A stretch of 9,351 nucleotides of DNA from positions 1 to 9,351 of the forward strand of contig CALBJK010000027.1 in NCBI GenBank assembly GCA_937892695.1. Direction: 5' to 3'. The stretch is from an uncultured Prevotella sp. Lineage in GTDB: Bacteria; Bacteroidota; Bacteroidia; Bacteroidales; Bacteroidaceae. Under the pieces are notes generated by a model, which saw only the letters and a program-made list of their open reading frames with translations, did no database searches and had not been told where the DNA came from. A program made the position numbers and the translations under genes. Position 1 is the stretch's first letter; each line of letters opens with the position of its first letter. Positions 1-7,384 of the stretch are shown in pieces.

Positions 1-2
1 TT

Positions 3-35
3 CTTTACTCGTTTTTTTGTTAAAAGCGTGTAAAG
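3..35. repeat. Imperfect inverted repeat at the window's left edge
   Basis: CTTTAC (3-8) pairs with GTAAAG (30-35). Inside it, after one T/T mismatch, CG pairs with CG, and TTTT (12-15) pairs with AAAA (22-25) with one bulged G at 26. That makes about 12 base pairs around the loop TTTGTT. It could be a transcription terminator hairpin for a gene beyond the edge or for the operon, or the edge of some element. The sequence here is AT-rich, so a chance repeat is also possible. Confidence 0.4.
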
Positions 36-187
36 TAAATCTGTATCAGGACACGATGACTATCAGTCTACTGTATGAAAATGTGGACTGGCAATTTTGA
101 CAGTTACGATTTGAAAGAGAATTTTCGGTATCAAGTCACTTCAAATACGTAAATCCGACACTCAGACACTTAATCAACGCTGTTTGT

Positions 188-204
188 TGACGGCCAGACC
201 GTCA
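188..204. repeat. Perfect 6-bp hairpin, TGACGG/CCGTCA with 5-base loop
   Basis: TGACGG (188-193) and CCGTCA (199-204) are perfect reverse complements around CCAGA. The stem is GC-rich compared with its surroundings and lies about 140 bases beyond the last gene's stop. No U-run follows it on the minus strand (ACAAACAGCG comes next), so it is not a classical intrinsic terminator. It could still be a transcript 3'-end stabiliser or a protein-binding site. Role unknown. Confidence 0.45.
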
Positions 205-296
205 GGCTTACGCGTCAGAGTGGTTCTTGTTTTAGTGAATGTATGCTCCCCCTACTTATTTATTGACGAGAGGCAATCATCTGGTTTACATTGCTT

Positions 297-310
297 GAAT
301 GCGGACATTC
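297..310 (-). repeat. Small hairpin with UCCG tetraloop just after the last gene
   Basis: On the operon strand the sequence reads GAATG TCCG CATTC, a perfect 5-bp stem closing a UCCG loop, which belongs to the stable UNCG tetraloop class although the closing pair is G-C and not the optimal C-G. It lies 33 bases past the stop codon at 343. No U-run follows. It may protect the transcript's 3' end or be chance. Confidence 0.3.
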
Positions 311-342
311 CTTTATGAGTAATCATGGTAAAACAAAATTTA

Positions 343-1158
343 TCAAGAATTAGAACTTGGATAAAATTGTTTTATTATGTATTGCAATGCCGCCTTATTA
401 TATTTATAATATTTAAGCCCTTTCATCTTGCCTGTTGACACATGCTCGCTATCATAGACAATGATAGAAGGGTCATACAATACAGCCAACTTGTTCTCTC
501 TGCACTTTTCTGCAAGATATAATTCTTCTCCGAAAAGGAATATTGGGTATGATGGCACTCCACATTTTTCAATGAAATATTTGCATAGTATTATAAATGA
601 ACCGTGTCCGGCATATATTTTGCCTGCATCATGTTTCTGCAATATCTTTCTCTTGTACATTGTTCTGGTGTAAAGAACATGAAGTACTGGAAAACGATAC
701 ATCGTCAGTAAAAGTTTCAGCTTTCTCAAAGAGTATCGTTTGCATATTTTGGGATTACGATCGCGATGCTCTATTTTTGAAAATATAGTTGGGGCGATCC
801 AGCCTGTTCCCTTTTCATAATGTTTGTTGGCAAGCGTCAAGAATAGGTTATTACCGACAGACAAATCTACATTGGATATTATTGCAAAGTCGTAGCCTGT
901 TGGTTCTGAATCCTTCATCATTCTCTGCACAGCCCCAAAATATCCAAGATTTTCATGGAACTCATATATTTTAACCTCCATGTACATGCTTTTTAAGCTG
1001 CTGATGCTTTGCACATTGGCTTCAGTATTGTCAGCAATGAATAACGTGACAATGGCAACATCTTTAGCCTCGCTGGCTGCTATTTCTACCGAATTAAAAA
1101 ACGATCGTAATTCGTCATACGAATTGTAATTTACGCAATAAACAGCTATTTTTTTCAT
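343..1158 (-). CDS. GT2 family glycosyltransferase (rhamnosyltransferase-like group)
   Basis: A 271-residue GT-A glycosyltransferase in the broad COG1216-like group that includes rhamnosyltransferases. Visible motifs are AVYCVNYNS (5-13) for nucleotide binding, FIADNT (40-45), ENLGYFGAVQRM (69-80) and IISNVDLSV (93-101), where NVD fills the usual metal-binding position. Near the C-terminus, AGHGSFIILCKYFIEKCG is followed by FLFGEELYLAEKC, which fits the acceptor and catalytic-base region of this group. It should transfer one sugar to the growing lipid-linked unit in the cytoplasm; the rhamnose association is by family resemblance only. It is the last supported gene of the operon, 9 bp after the GT4 gene, and ends at TGA 343-345. 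It is slightly short for the group but all core motifs are present, so I do not consider it truncated. Beyond its stop there is no further gene within the window. Confidence 0.88.
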   Translation of the reverse strand: MKKIAVYCVNYNSYDELRSFFNSVEIAASEAKDVAIVTLFIADNTEANVQSISSLKSMYMEVKIYEFHENLGYFGAVQRMMKDSEPTGYDFAIISNVDLSVGNNLFLTLANKHYEKGTGWIAPTIFSKIEHRDRNPKICKRYSLRKLKLLLTMYRFPVLHVLYTRTMYKRKILQKHDAGKIYAGHGSFIILCKYFIEKCGVPSYPIFLFGEELYLAEKCRENKLAVLYDPSIIVYDSEHVSTGKMKGLKYYKYNKAALQYIIKQFYPSSNS

Positions 1159-1167
1159 AAATCTCTT

Positions 1168-2397
1168 TTATTGAAATTTATAGACTTGCATTCTCTTATT
1201 CGCCAAGGCTTCGACCGAATACTTTTCTTTAAATATTCTCTGTGCTTTATCTGATAGTTTATGACGCAAAGTTTCATCGGTCATAAGTTCGGAAAGTGAA
1301 GTGACCCATTTGTCTGCTTCATCCTCGACAATACAGGAATCCTTATCAGTAAAATCGAGGCCTTCCACACCTACACTTGTCGTTATGAAAGGAATGCTGA
1401 GAGCTGCCGCTTCAAGTATTTTCATTCTCATTCCACTTCCTGTAAGTATAGGAACAATCATTATGCTTCCAGTCGCTGCATCTTCTAGCTTCGGAACAAA
1501 ACCTTCGTATATAAATGGAATTTTCAAATCATTCTGGTATTTTTCTACTATCTTATCTGGCCATCCGCCACCAACGAGATGGAACTCGACGTTAGGAAAT
1601 TCGGCCCATTCTATTTTAGGAGCGACTTTTTCAACAAACCATTCGAGTCCTTCAACATTTGGTTTGTGGCTGTATCCTCCAAGAAACAACAGCTTATTCT
1701 GCCATTTGCAGTAAGGCTTTATGGGGGTACTGATTGCTGCCGGCGACACCTTTATTTCTGTTGTAACGCCATGTTCTTGAAGTATACGTTTGTCTGTATC
1801 GGTCAATGTGACAACTCGGTCATATCTGTTCAGGTAAGCGATTTCGTCGCACTTAATCATGTGTCCGTATTTTTTCTCATCATCTGTTAGTCCTATATTT
1901 CTGAGCAGACGCTCGTTCCTGACAAAGCGCAATTCATGGTGGACAAATATATGTTTTATGTTCTGGGGCAATAAGTCGATGATGTGCAAAAGCGGGAAAA
2001 ATTCCACTTGTATGACATCCGGTTTTGATGATTGCAGCGTTTTATTTATGAAATGCTTTAGATTGTTGTCGAAATGTACTCCGTATGGTCTCAATGCCCT
2101 TTCGACAACGAATCTTTTATCATTTTTTCTGTACAGCAGATTTAATGCTCTTATGGCTTTGTCTTTTAAGAATTTAAGGTCAGCCAGCTGTTTTGTATAA
2201 GAATACATGACAATGTTTACGTTCGGCCACTTTTCTTTTAATTCGGCCACATAACGCTGTTTAATCAATCTGCTTTGTATGCAAACCAATGTTATGTTGT
2301 CTGTGCTTCTGATTTTGTCTATCATGTTGAACACAGCCTGTGCCCCTCCCGAATTTAGAGGGTATGGCAAGAACGGAACAATTATTGTAATGTTCAT
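1168..2397 (-). CDS. GT4 family glycosyltransferase (GT-B fold)
   Basis: A full-length 409-residue retaining glycosyltransferase of family 4 (the glycosyl transferase group 1 fold). The N-terminal Rossmann half starts PFLPYPLNSGGAQ (8-20), the acceptor-side glycine loop. The C-terminal donor-binding half begins near residue 235 with LLFLGGYSHKPNVEG (236-250), then HLVGGGWPDK (273-282), and carries the family signature GSGMRMKILEAAA (320-332), where E329 matches the conserved acidic residue that contacts the nucleotide sugar. The following SIPFITTSVGVEGL (334-347) is also typical. It is presumably a cytoplasmic, membrane-associated enzyme that adds one sugar of the repeat unit; donor and linkage cannot be predicted. 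It starts 6 bp after the polymerase gene and ends 9 bp before the next glycosyltransferase. Composition is more balanced than the flippase (30 of 60 GC at 1561-1620), so the operon is a compositional mosaic. Confidence 0.92.
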   Translation of the reverse strand: MNITIIVPFLPYPLNSGGAQAVFNMIDKIRSTDNITLVCIQSRLIKQRYVAELKEKWPNVNIVMYSYTKQLADLKFLKDKAIRALNLLYRKNDKRFVVERALRPYGVHFDNNLKHFINKTLQSSKPDVIQVEFFPLLHIIDLLPQNIKHIFVHHELRFVRNERLLRNIGLTDDEKKYGHMIKCDEIAYLNRYDRVVTLTDTDKRILQEHGVTTEIKVSPAAISTPIKPYCKWQNKLLFLGGYSHKPNVEGLEWFVEKVAPKIEWAEFPNVEFHLVGGGWPDKIVEKYQNDLKIPFIYEGFVPKLEDAATGSIMIVPILTGSGMRMKILEAAALSIPFITTSVGVEGLDFTDKDSCIVEDEADKWVTSLSELMTDETLRHKLSDKAQRIFKEKYSVEALANKRMQVYKFQ

Positions 2398-2403
2398 AAA
2401 ATC

Positions 2404-3561
2404 TTAGTTCTTAGAGTATCTGTTGTGTATGTATAACCTTTCTTCGTATGATTTTGCTCCAAAGAGCACATTGTCATATTCTGAAGTTATCATGTTTGTC
2501 GTTCCAATCATTTTCAAAATGCAATAAAAGGTCATGAAGATTATAAACAATTTCCTGTTGTTTTCTATTGAAAAGCATCGAATCAAATCTCCCCATAGTA
2601 TCCAATATGCAAATGAAAATAAATTTGATATTCTCAAACTGAGTTCGCCGAACTCGCTTAGAAAAAAAGACAGTAATATGTAGGTAAGAAATGCATTTAT
2701 AAAAATAACATTTTCTTTTCTCATTAATACCAGGCTCTCATAATAGCAAAAGACGAGAATGCCGGTGAACACTCTTTCCAAATATCCAATTGATATGGTT
2801 TTAGCTTCGGCCAGATTACCGCTAGTGTATGATTCCACCATTGCTTGTAATCTGCCGTCAGAATCTCCCATAAGAATGGCTGCAACTTTCAAGAATATTG
2901 GTATGTGAAATAGAAATACTACATTTCCAATTATAAAAAGTGACAAAAAAATCCATTTGTTTGTTTTTATATTGTAAATGAAAAACAAAGGAAAATAAAG
3001 AAGTGATGATATATGGAAAGACAGGGCTAATGTACAAAGTGCGAAATAAGGCAGTGGCTTGCGCGACTCTATGAATTTGATTGCATTGATGAAAATTAAA
3101 ATCGCTATAGCGTTTCTCATTAGATTCGTGCTCATCAAATAACCGTAAAAGCACAAATATAGAATAATGGCCAACGGTATATTTTCGACCCTATTTCTGA
3201 AAAAAAGAAAGAGCAATGCAGTATTTACGCAGGTGCAGACGAATACGAAGAAATGAAAATTCGGGACAATACTTTTACATACGCACATCAGCAAGGTAAA
3301 ACCTGGTTCCATGTGCCACTGGATATTTTTGTAAGCAAAAATATTGACGTTCACGTCTGCATAAGTACATTTCTGAAAGGCTGGATAATAATTTATCCAG
3401 TCATCACAGATGAACCCTCTAAATCCAAAGAACAGAATAAGTACTGTTGCGCAAACAATACGGATGCGCAGCTTTATGTTTTCTTCTTTCTGTCCTTGAT
3501 AATAAACGGCCAGAATTCCATAAAATATTATAAGCAAGACATAAGGTACCGAATAAATCAT
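2404..3561 (-). CDS. EpsG-family (Wzy-type) polysaccharide polymerase
   Basis: A 385-residue inner-membrane protein with roughly ten or more hydrophobic helices. The EpsG family hallmark FGFRGFICDDWINYYPAF lies at residues 45-62, at the end of the second helix, with its conserved arginine, aspartates and tyrosines. A second characteristic segment is the STNLMRNAIAI region near residue 145, followed by a helix and a SFHISSLLYFP stretch. EpsG-like proteins are taken to polymerise lipid-linked repeat units on the outer face of the inner membrane, doing the Wzy job, though these families are too divergent for linkage to be predicted. The start is set by the ATGA overlap with the preceding Wzz gene, a strong sign of coupled translation. 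The following glycosyltransferase begins 6 bp after its stop. The AT-rich composition is common for polymerase genes and fits lateral exchange of repeat-unit genes. I am confident of the family, less so of the exact membrane topology. Confidence 0.88.
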   Translation of the reverse strand: MIYSVPYVLLIIFYGILAVYYQGQKEENIKLRIRIVCATVLILFFGFRGFICDDWINYYPAFQKCTYADVNVNIFAYKNIQWHMEPGFTLLMCVCKSIVPNFHFFVFVCTCVNTALLFLFFRNRVENIPLAIILYLCFYGYLMSTNLMRNAIAILIFINAIKFIESRKPLPYFALCTLALSFHISSLLYFPLFFIYNIKTNKWIFLSLFIIGNVVFLFHIPIFLKVAAILMGDSDGRLQAMVESYTSGNLAEAKTISIGYLERVFTGILVFCYYESLVLMRKENVIFINAFLTYILLSFFLSEFGELSLRISNLFSFAYWILWGDLIRCFSIENNRKLFIIFMTFYCILKMIGTTNMITSEYDNVLFGAKSYEERLYIHNRYSKN

Positions 3562-4628
3562 CTTGTGGTCTTATTTTTTCTCGACTTATACCATTCTCTT
3601 ATATAAAGTATCCATAATGCATCAAGCATTGCCCCCAAAAAGATATAAGCCACAACTATGAATAATCGAGGAGTGCTGGATGCCTTTATCGGAATTGTTG
3701 AACTTTGTATGACAGAAAAAACAGGAGTCCTCTCTTGTACCTTGGCCTTGGCAGCTTGTAATTGCAGAGCAGTCTGATTGTAAATGTTATATCTTAACTG
3801 CATTTCATTTTCCAATTCGTCCCTTTTTGCCTTGAACGATTCCAGTAGCAAGTCTTCGTTTGCGTCGGCGTAGGACGCATATACTTCCTGAGCATGGATG
3901 TATTGGGCTTTAGCTTCTGAGAACAGACGTTTTGTATAAGCCAAGTCGTTGTTGGCTTTTTTTGTCCTATAAACTGTAATGTATTTCTGCAATTGCTTTT
4001 GAATGGTATCGGCCATTATGGCAGATACACGGCTGTCTTCGTCTGTAACAGAAATGCTGATAACATTAGTGTTCTTGTCAACGATGCATGATATGTTCGA
4101 TCTGACGGCATTCAATACATTGTCTTGCTCTTTAGTTAAATCAAAAGGGTTCAAGTTTTCGTGCCCTTTTTGTCCTTTTGACTTAAATATAGATGACAAC
4201 CATACTTTCGGATAGTTCCAAAAAGGTATTTTAGAGTCATTGACAAGGTGGTCATAATATGATTTTGACACATTCATGTCATTTGCTTTGACCTTAACAT
4301 CAAAGAGTTTTAGAATGAAATCGGATGATGTGAGAACGTCCGGGTAAATCTGCGGATAAATAGCATCCATTCCGCCTCCTGTCGCTCCTCCCAGATCCAT
4401 ACCAACCATAGATGCTATGTTGGAAAGGCCTTCTGGCAAAGCACCGCCATTAGAGAGCTCCGGTGCCAGAATCACAGTTGTTGTGTATGACTTTGGAGTG
4501 TTCAAGGCAACAATCACTCCGATGACAGCTGAGACGACAACAAAAACCAGAATGGTTTTCCATTCTGAAAATATTTTTTTTGCAATTCCAACGATGTCTA
4601 TTTCCCGGCTATTTTTTTTATTTTCCAT
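3558..4628 (-). CDS. Wzz-type chain-length determinant protein
   Basis: A polysaccharide co-polymerase of 356 residues anchored in the inner membrane, which by family controls polymer length. It shows the Wzz plan: a short cytoplasmic N-terminus (REIDIVGIAKKIFSEWK, 8-24), a first membrane helix at about 26-42, a large periplasmic domain with a long charged, probably coiled-coil stretch at about 203-303, a proline motif IPIKASSTPR (312-321), and a second membrane helix at about 322-343. The C-terminus ends in a short basic tail, so no tyrosine-kinase domain is fused. I chose ATG 4628 because its MENKKNSREID start is typical, it has an A-rich leader, and it lies 14 bp after the upstream stop. 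An in-frame ATG at 4670 would add 14 residues and overlap the upstream gene by 28 bp. The stop overlaps the polymerase start by 4 bp (ATGA). Its place in mid-operon, far from the SLBB gene, is less common but not unique. Confidence 0.9.
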   Translation of the reverse strand: MENKKNSREIDIVGIAKKIFSEWKTILVFVVVSAVIGVIVALNTPKSYTTTVILAPELSNGGALPEGLSNIASMVGMDLGGATGGGMDAIYPQIYPDVLTSSDFILKLFDVKVKANDMNVSKSYYDHLVNDSKIPFWNYPKVWLSSIFKSKGQKGHENLNPFDLTKEQDNVLNAVRSNISCIVDKNTNVISISVTDEDSRVSAIMADTIQKQLQKYITVYRTKKANNDLAYTKRLFSEAKAQYIHAQEVYASYADANEDLLLESFKAKRDELENEMQLRYNIYNQTALQLQAAKAKVQERTPVFSVIQSSTIPIKASSTPRLFIVVAYIFLGAMLDALWILYIREWYKSRKNKTTR

Positions 4629-4642
4629 CTTGATGTTATTTT

Positions 4643-5926
4643 TTATGTCAGTGGAGTTGTCCAATAACATTTGTAATCCAAATCTTTTTCACGTTTTCCA
4701 ATTGGAGACGCAGGTATGCCAGCAACTATTTCATAGTCATCGACATTTTTCGTAACAACAGCTCCTGCACAGACAACAGCTCCTTTCCCGATTCTGACTC
4801 CTTGTAAAATTGTGGCTCCGATTCCAATCCAGACATAATCGGATATGTTTATTTCCTTAAATTCTCCTACAAAATTGAATGAATGTATGTCATGACTTCC
4901 TGTAATTATATTTACGTTATGCGATATAGACACGCTGTTTCCAATTTTTATTTTTCCTCTGGCATCTATTGTACATCCCCTGTTTATGTGAGAATGGTTC
5001 CCTATCGTGATTAAATTAGGATTTATGAAATAATTGTCTTTCATAATAAAAGTGCCATTACCCATTTTCATCCTTATTAGCTTCAGATAAGATTTCCTCA
5101 TATTCCAAAATGGAATTAAAGGAAGGATGTCATTTACAAAATATGTAAGGAAAAGGGCATGCATTATCTTGTAAAGGCTTGTTCTCTTTAATTCATTTAC
5201 TGAAATTGCTTTTAGGAAAAAAAAGAATTTCCTTATTCTTCTTTTCCCATACTGAGAGGTTATCAGATAATTGTACCACAAATTCTTGATTGGCCTATTT
5301 GAAACTCCTTCCTTTACGTAACATTCAATGTCGGTATTTGATTTCTCGAATTTACACCCCGATTTGTACATCCTGTAGATAACATCCCAATCCAAGGCAT
5401 AACCAAACTTTTTCTTAGATGTTTCGAAGAGAAATTTTTTGTGTACGTCTGTTCTAACAAATGAAGAGCCGTGGCGATATATGGGGGAGAACTCTAGAAG
5501 AGTTGCATTCGTAGACGCAATTTTCCTTATTTTTGTCTTTTGACTTAATTCAATACTATTTCCATATATTATATCTGTACCTTCGTAATTTTTATTATGG
5601 AACACATTGTATAATGTATCTTTAGAAACGTAAGTGTCCCCGGAATTAAGGAAGTTAATCCATTTGCCAGTGGCCTTGGATATTCCCTTATTCATGGCAT
5701 CGTAAATTCCGTTATCCTTTTCTGAACACCAATATGCCAGACGATTGGAATATTCTTTTATAATGTCAGCTGTTCCGTCTGTACTGCCTCCGTCAATGAC
5801 AACATATTCTTTTTCCTCCCAAGTTTGGGAGAAAAAACTTTCCATTGTCTTACGGATGTGTCCGACATCGTTGAAGACGACGGTTATTACGCTGACTTTA
5901 TTTTTATTGTCAATACCATTACTCAT
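4643..5926 (-). CDS. Fused GT2 glycosyltransferase and hexapeptide-repeat acyltransferase
   Basis: One uninterrupted 427-codon frame carries two enzyme modules. Residues 1 to about 235 are a GT-A fold family 2 glycosyltransferase of the WcaE-like type: VSVITVVFND (11-20), IDGGSTDGT (44-52), SEKDNGIYDAMNKG (68-81), FLNSGD in the DxD position (92-97), HGSSFVR (152-158) and ALDWDVIYRM (177-186). Residues from about 251 to 427 are a left-handed beta-helix acyltransferase like those that O-acetylate polysaccharides. This part has its own N-terminal lead (IPFWNMRKSYLKLIRMKMG, 271-289), isoleucine-rich hexapeptide turns (306-342), the probable catalytic His345 in TGSHDIHS, and the family end GATILQGVRIGKGAVVCAGA (370-389) with AGIPASPIGKR (402-412). 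The inferred role is to add a sugar to the lipid-linked repeat unit in the cytoplasm and transfer an acyl group, probably acetyl, to a sugar. Donors and linkage cannot be read from sequence. It overlaps the flippase stop by 8 bp (ATGAGTAA). Confidence 0.92.
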   Translation of the reverse strand: MSNGIDNKNKVSVITVVFNDVGHIRKTMESFFSQTWEEKEYVVIDGGSTDGTADIIKEYSNRLAYWCSEKDNGIYDAMNKGISKATGKWINFLNSGDTYVSKDTLYNVFHNKNYEGTDIIYGNSIELSQKTKIRKIASTNATLLEFSPIYRHGSSFVRTDVHKKFLFETSKKKFGYALDWDVIYRMYKSGCKFEKSNTDIECYVKEGVSNRPIKNLWYNYLITSQYGKRRIRKFFFFLKAISVNELKRTSLYKIMHALFLTYFVNDILPLIPFWNMRKSYLKLIRMKMGNGTFIMKDNYFINPNLITIGNHSHINRGCTIDARGKIKIGNSVSISHNVNIITGSHDIHSFNFVGEFKEINISDYVWIGIGATILQGVRIGKGAVVCAGAVVTKNVDDYEIVAGIPASPIGKREKDLDYKCYWTTPLT

Positions 5927-7286
5927 TCCAAATACCTTTAGCTTTCTTTTCTATCAACAGCTTACATTGGTAAAAATGTACAGCACCCATCAAGGCATAA
6001 CATAATGCCATATATAAAGAAACGCCTTCTATGGTTAATTTATTACGTGAAATTACAACTAATATGAAAAAAAATACTGTTGTTATTATAGATGTGAATA
6101 TCTGAATCTTAATCTTATTTAATCCGTTAAGTAGATAAGTGACGCAATTGTTGAAATTGAAAAAGGATATAAATATTAATGTGCAAAGTGAAACGCTGAA
6201 TGGAACAACTAATGTAGATTTGTCGCCAATCCAAAATTTATAGAATGAATCACTTATCAGTAGCAGAACCAGTCCGCAAACAATACTCATTGCCCATATT
6301 TTCAATGAACGGATGAATGATTTTTTTATCCATATCATATCGTTTTTTACGTACGCATCAGTATAGGCATTCCATAAAGGCGAAATTATAATGGTGTACG
6401 CAATTGCTAAAAGGTTGAAATATTTATATGCAATGTTGTAAATCGTAACGCCAGACGGGCCGATGGCATGAGTTATTATTATATTGGCAGACCCGAAGAT
6501 TACTAAACAACTGGTAATTTGTATTAAGAAGAAACCAAATCCTTTACTTATTATGCTTTTAGCGATTGTCTTGTCAAAACTTCTTAATGAAGGTCTGAGA
6601 TATGGATAAAGAAAAAATATGGGAATTGATGCAATGAAAAAAACTGCTACGGGGGAGATTGTGAAAGCCATTACAACATACACAAGGTTTCCGCTTGTTG
6701 TCTTTGTCAGAATAAAAATGATAAGCAATGCTATTACATTCCCCAATACAACTAAAAATAAATTCATTGCATATTTTTGCATAGCAACGAAAATGAACCC
6801 TATATTTTTTATTACAAAAGAAACAAGTGTAAAAACAATTGCAATAAACATGGCGTTCCTTAATTCTTCTTGCGTTATGATTGATGTGTTAAACAAATAA
6901 TTTAAATCAAGAAAGAATAAAGGAATTACGGCAAGTATGCATAACACGGCTGCAATTAATGAAAGCATTACCAATGTCGTACTGAAATAAGAACGAGCCA
7001 ATTTATAATCACCCTGCGATATTGCCGCTGTCAAATAATTTCTCATCCCATTACCCAATCCAATGTCAAAAAAAGAAAACCAATAAAGAATTGAAGACAT
7101 GGTAAGCCAAATACCATAGGCCTCTTTTTCCAGATAATGCAGAGTAACCGGTACTATAAGGAGAGAGCAGCTTAAACCGATAACTTTAAGCAAAGCAGAA
7201 AATAAAATGTTATTACGCAACATCTTATTACGCTTATCTTTGATGCGTAGCACATTTCTAATATAATTAATAAATGTAGTTTCCAA
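5919..7286 (-). CDS. Wzx-type polysaccharide flippase (MOP superfamily)
   Basis: An integral inner-membrane protein of up to 455 residues with about a dozen hydrophobic segments and short basic loops. The N-terminal signature of polysaccharide transporters is clear: IVPVTLHYLEKEAYGIWL (44-61) followed by FDIGLGNGMRN (73-83). Its inferred job is to flip the lipid-linked repeat unit to the periplasmic face. The start is uncertain. The frame has no upstream ATG and is open back to a TAA at 7362-7364. TTG at 7286 gives 455 residues, GTG at 7253 gives 444, and the first ATG, at 7223, gives 434. I keep the longest form because the basic segment KDKRNKMLRNNI before the first helix resembles the start of related flippases, but this is a judgement. 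The gene is very AT-rich (15 GC of 60 bases at 6121-6180). Its TAA stop overlaps the next gene's ATG by 8 bases, which suggests coupled translation. Confidence 0.88.
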   Translation of the reverse strand: METTFINYIRNVLRIKDKRNKMLRNNILFSALLKVIGLSCSLLIVPVTLHYLEKEAYGIWLTMSSILYWFSFFDIGLGNGMRNYLTAAISQGDYKLARSYFSTTLVMLSLIAAVLCILAVIPLFFLDLNYLFNTSIITQEELRNAMFIAIVFTLVSFVIKNIGFIFVAMQKYAMNLFLVVLGNVIALLIIFILTKTTSGNLVYVVMAFTISPVAVFFIASIPIFFLYPYLRPSLRSFDKTIAKSIISKGFGFFLIQITSCLVIFGSANIIITHAIGPSGVTIYNIAYKYFNLLAIAYTIIISPLWNAYTDAYVKNDMIWIKKSFIRSLKIWAMSIVCGLVLLLISDSFYKFWIGDKSTLVVPFSVSLCTLIFISFFNFNNCVTYLLNGLNKIKIQIFTSIITTVFFFILVVISRNKLTIEGVSLYMALCYALMGAVHFYQCKLLIEKKAKGIWNE

Positions 7287-7384
7287 TATAAATAATCTTT
7301 CAATTGAATTTAATATGAATTTATTGGTACAATGTCTTATAAGTATTTCTGTATGATTACTTTACAGCTATCCTTATTGTTTGT

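Larger units (their letters stand above)
1..342. other. Non-coding stretch downstream of the operon's last gene
   Basis: No gene can be supported here on either strand. The longest readable pieces are a minus-strand mini-frame of 24 codons (252-326), a plus-strand one of 25 codons (75-152), and a plus-strand frame open from the window edge to a TGA at 98-100 with no visible start near the edge. None has a recognisable motif. The stretch contains three inverted repeats, listed separately, and a short direct repeat GACACT at 157-162 and 165-170. None of the hairpins is followed by a clear U-run on the operon strand, so I cannot point to the terminator. The next gene of the locus, or the end of the locus, must lie to the left of the window. 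Confidence 0.6.

Noticed and set aside
2..100. Plus-strand frame open from the window edge to TGA at 98-100, possibly the end of a convergent gene
   Set aside because: It is only 32 codons with no recognised motif, and the same stretch also forms an inverted repeat. It cannot be supported without sequence to the left.
252..326. A 24-codon minus-strand mini-gene just after the last glycosyltransferase
   Set aside because: It is too short, has no family resemblance, and an AT-rich intergenic stretch gives such frames by chance.
1301..2200. Several plus-strand open frames of 100-137 codons opposite the GT4 gene
   Set aside because: They lie wholly antisense to a full-length glycosyltransferase with clear motifs, and have no protein signature of their own.
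2858..3154. A 98-codon minus-strand frame inside the polymerase gene
   Set aside because: It is a different reading frame of the EpsG-like gene, which has an intact frame and family motif. The overlapping peptide has no recognisable features.
7287..7384. Possible terminator or invertible promoter between the ATPase gene and the flippase
   Set aside because: Only weak 5-bp stems such as CTGTA/TACAG are present, no U-run follows, there are no longer inverted repeats of the kind that flank invertible capsule promoters, and no recombinase gene is in the window.
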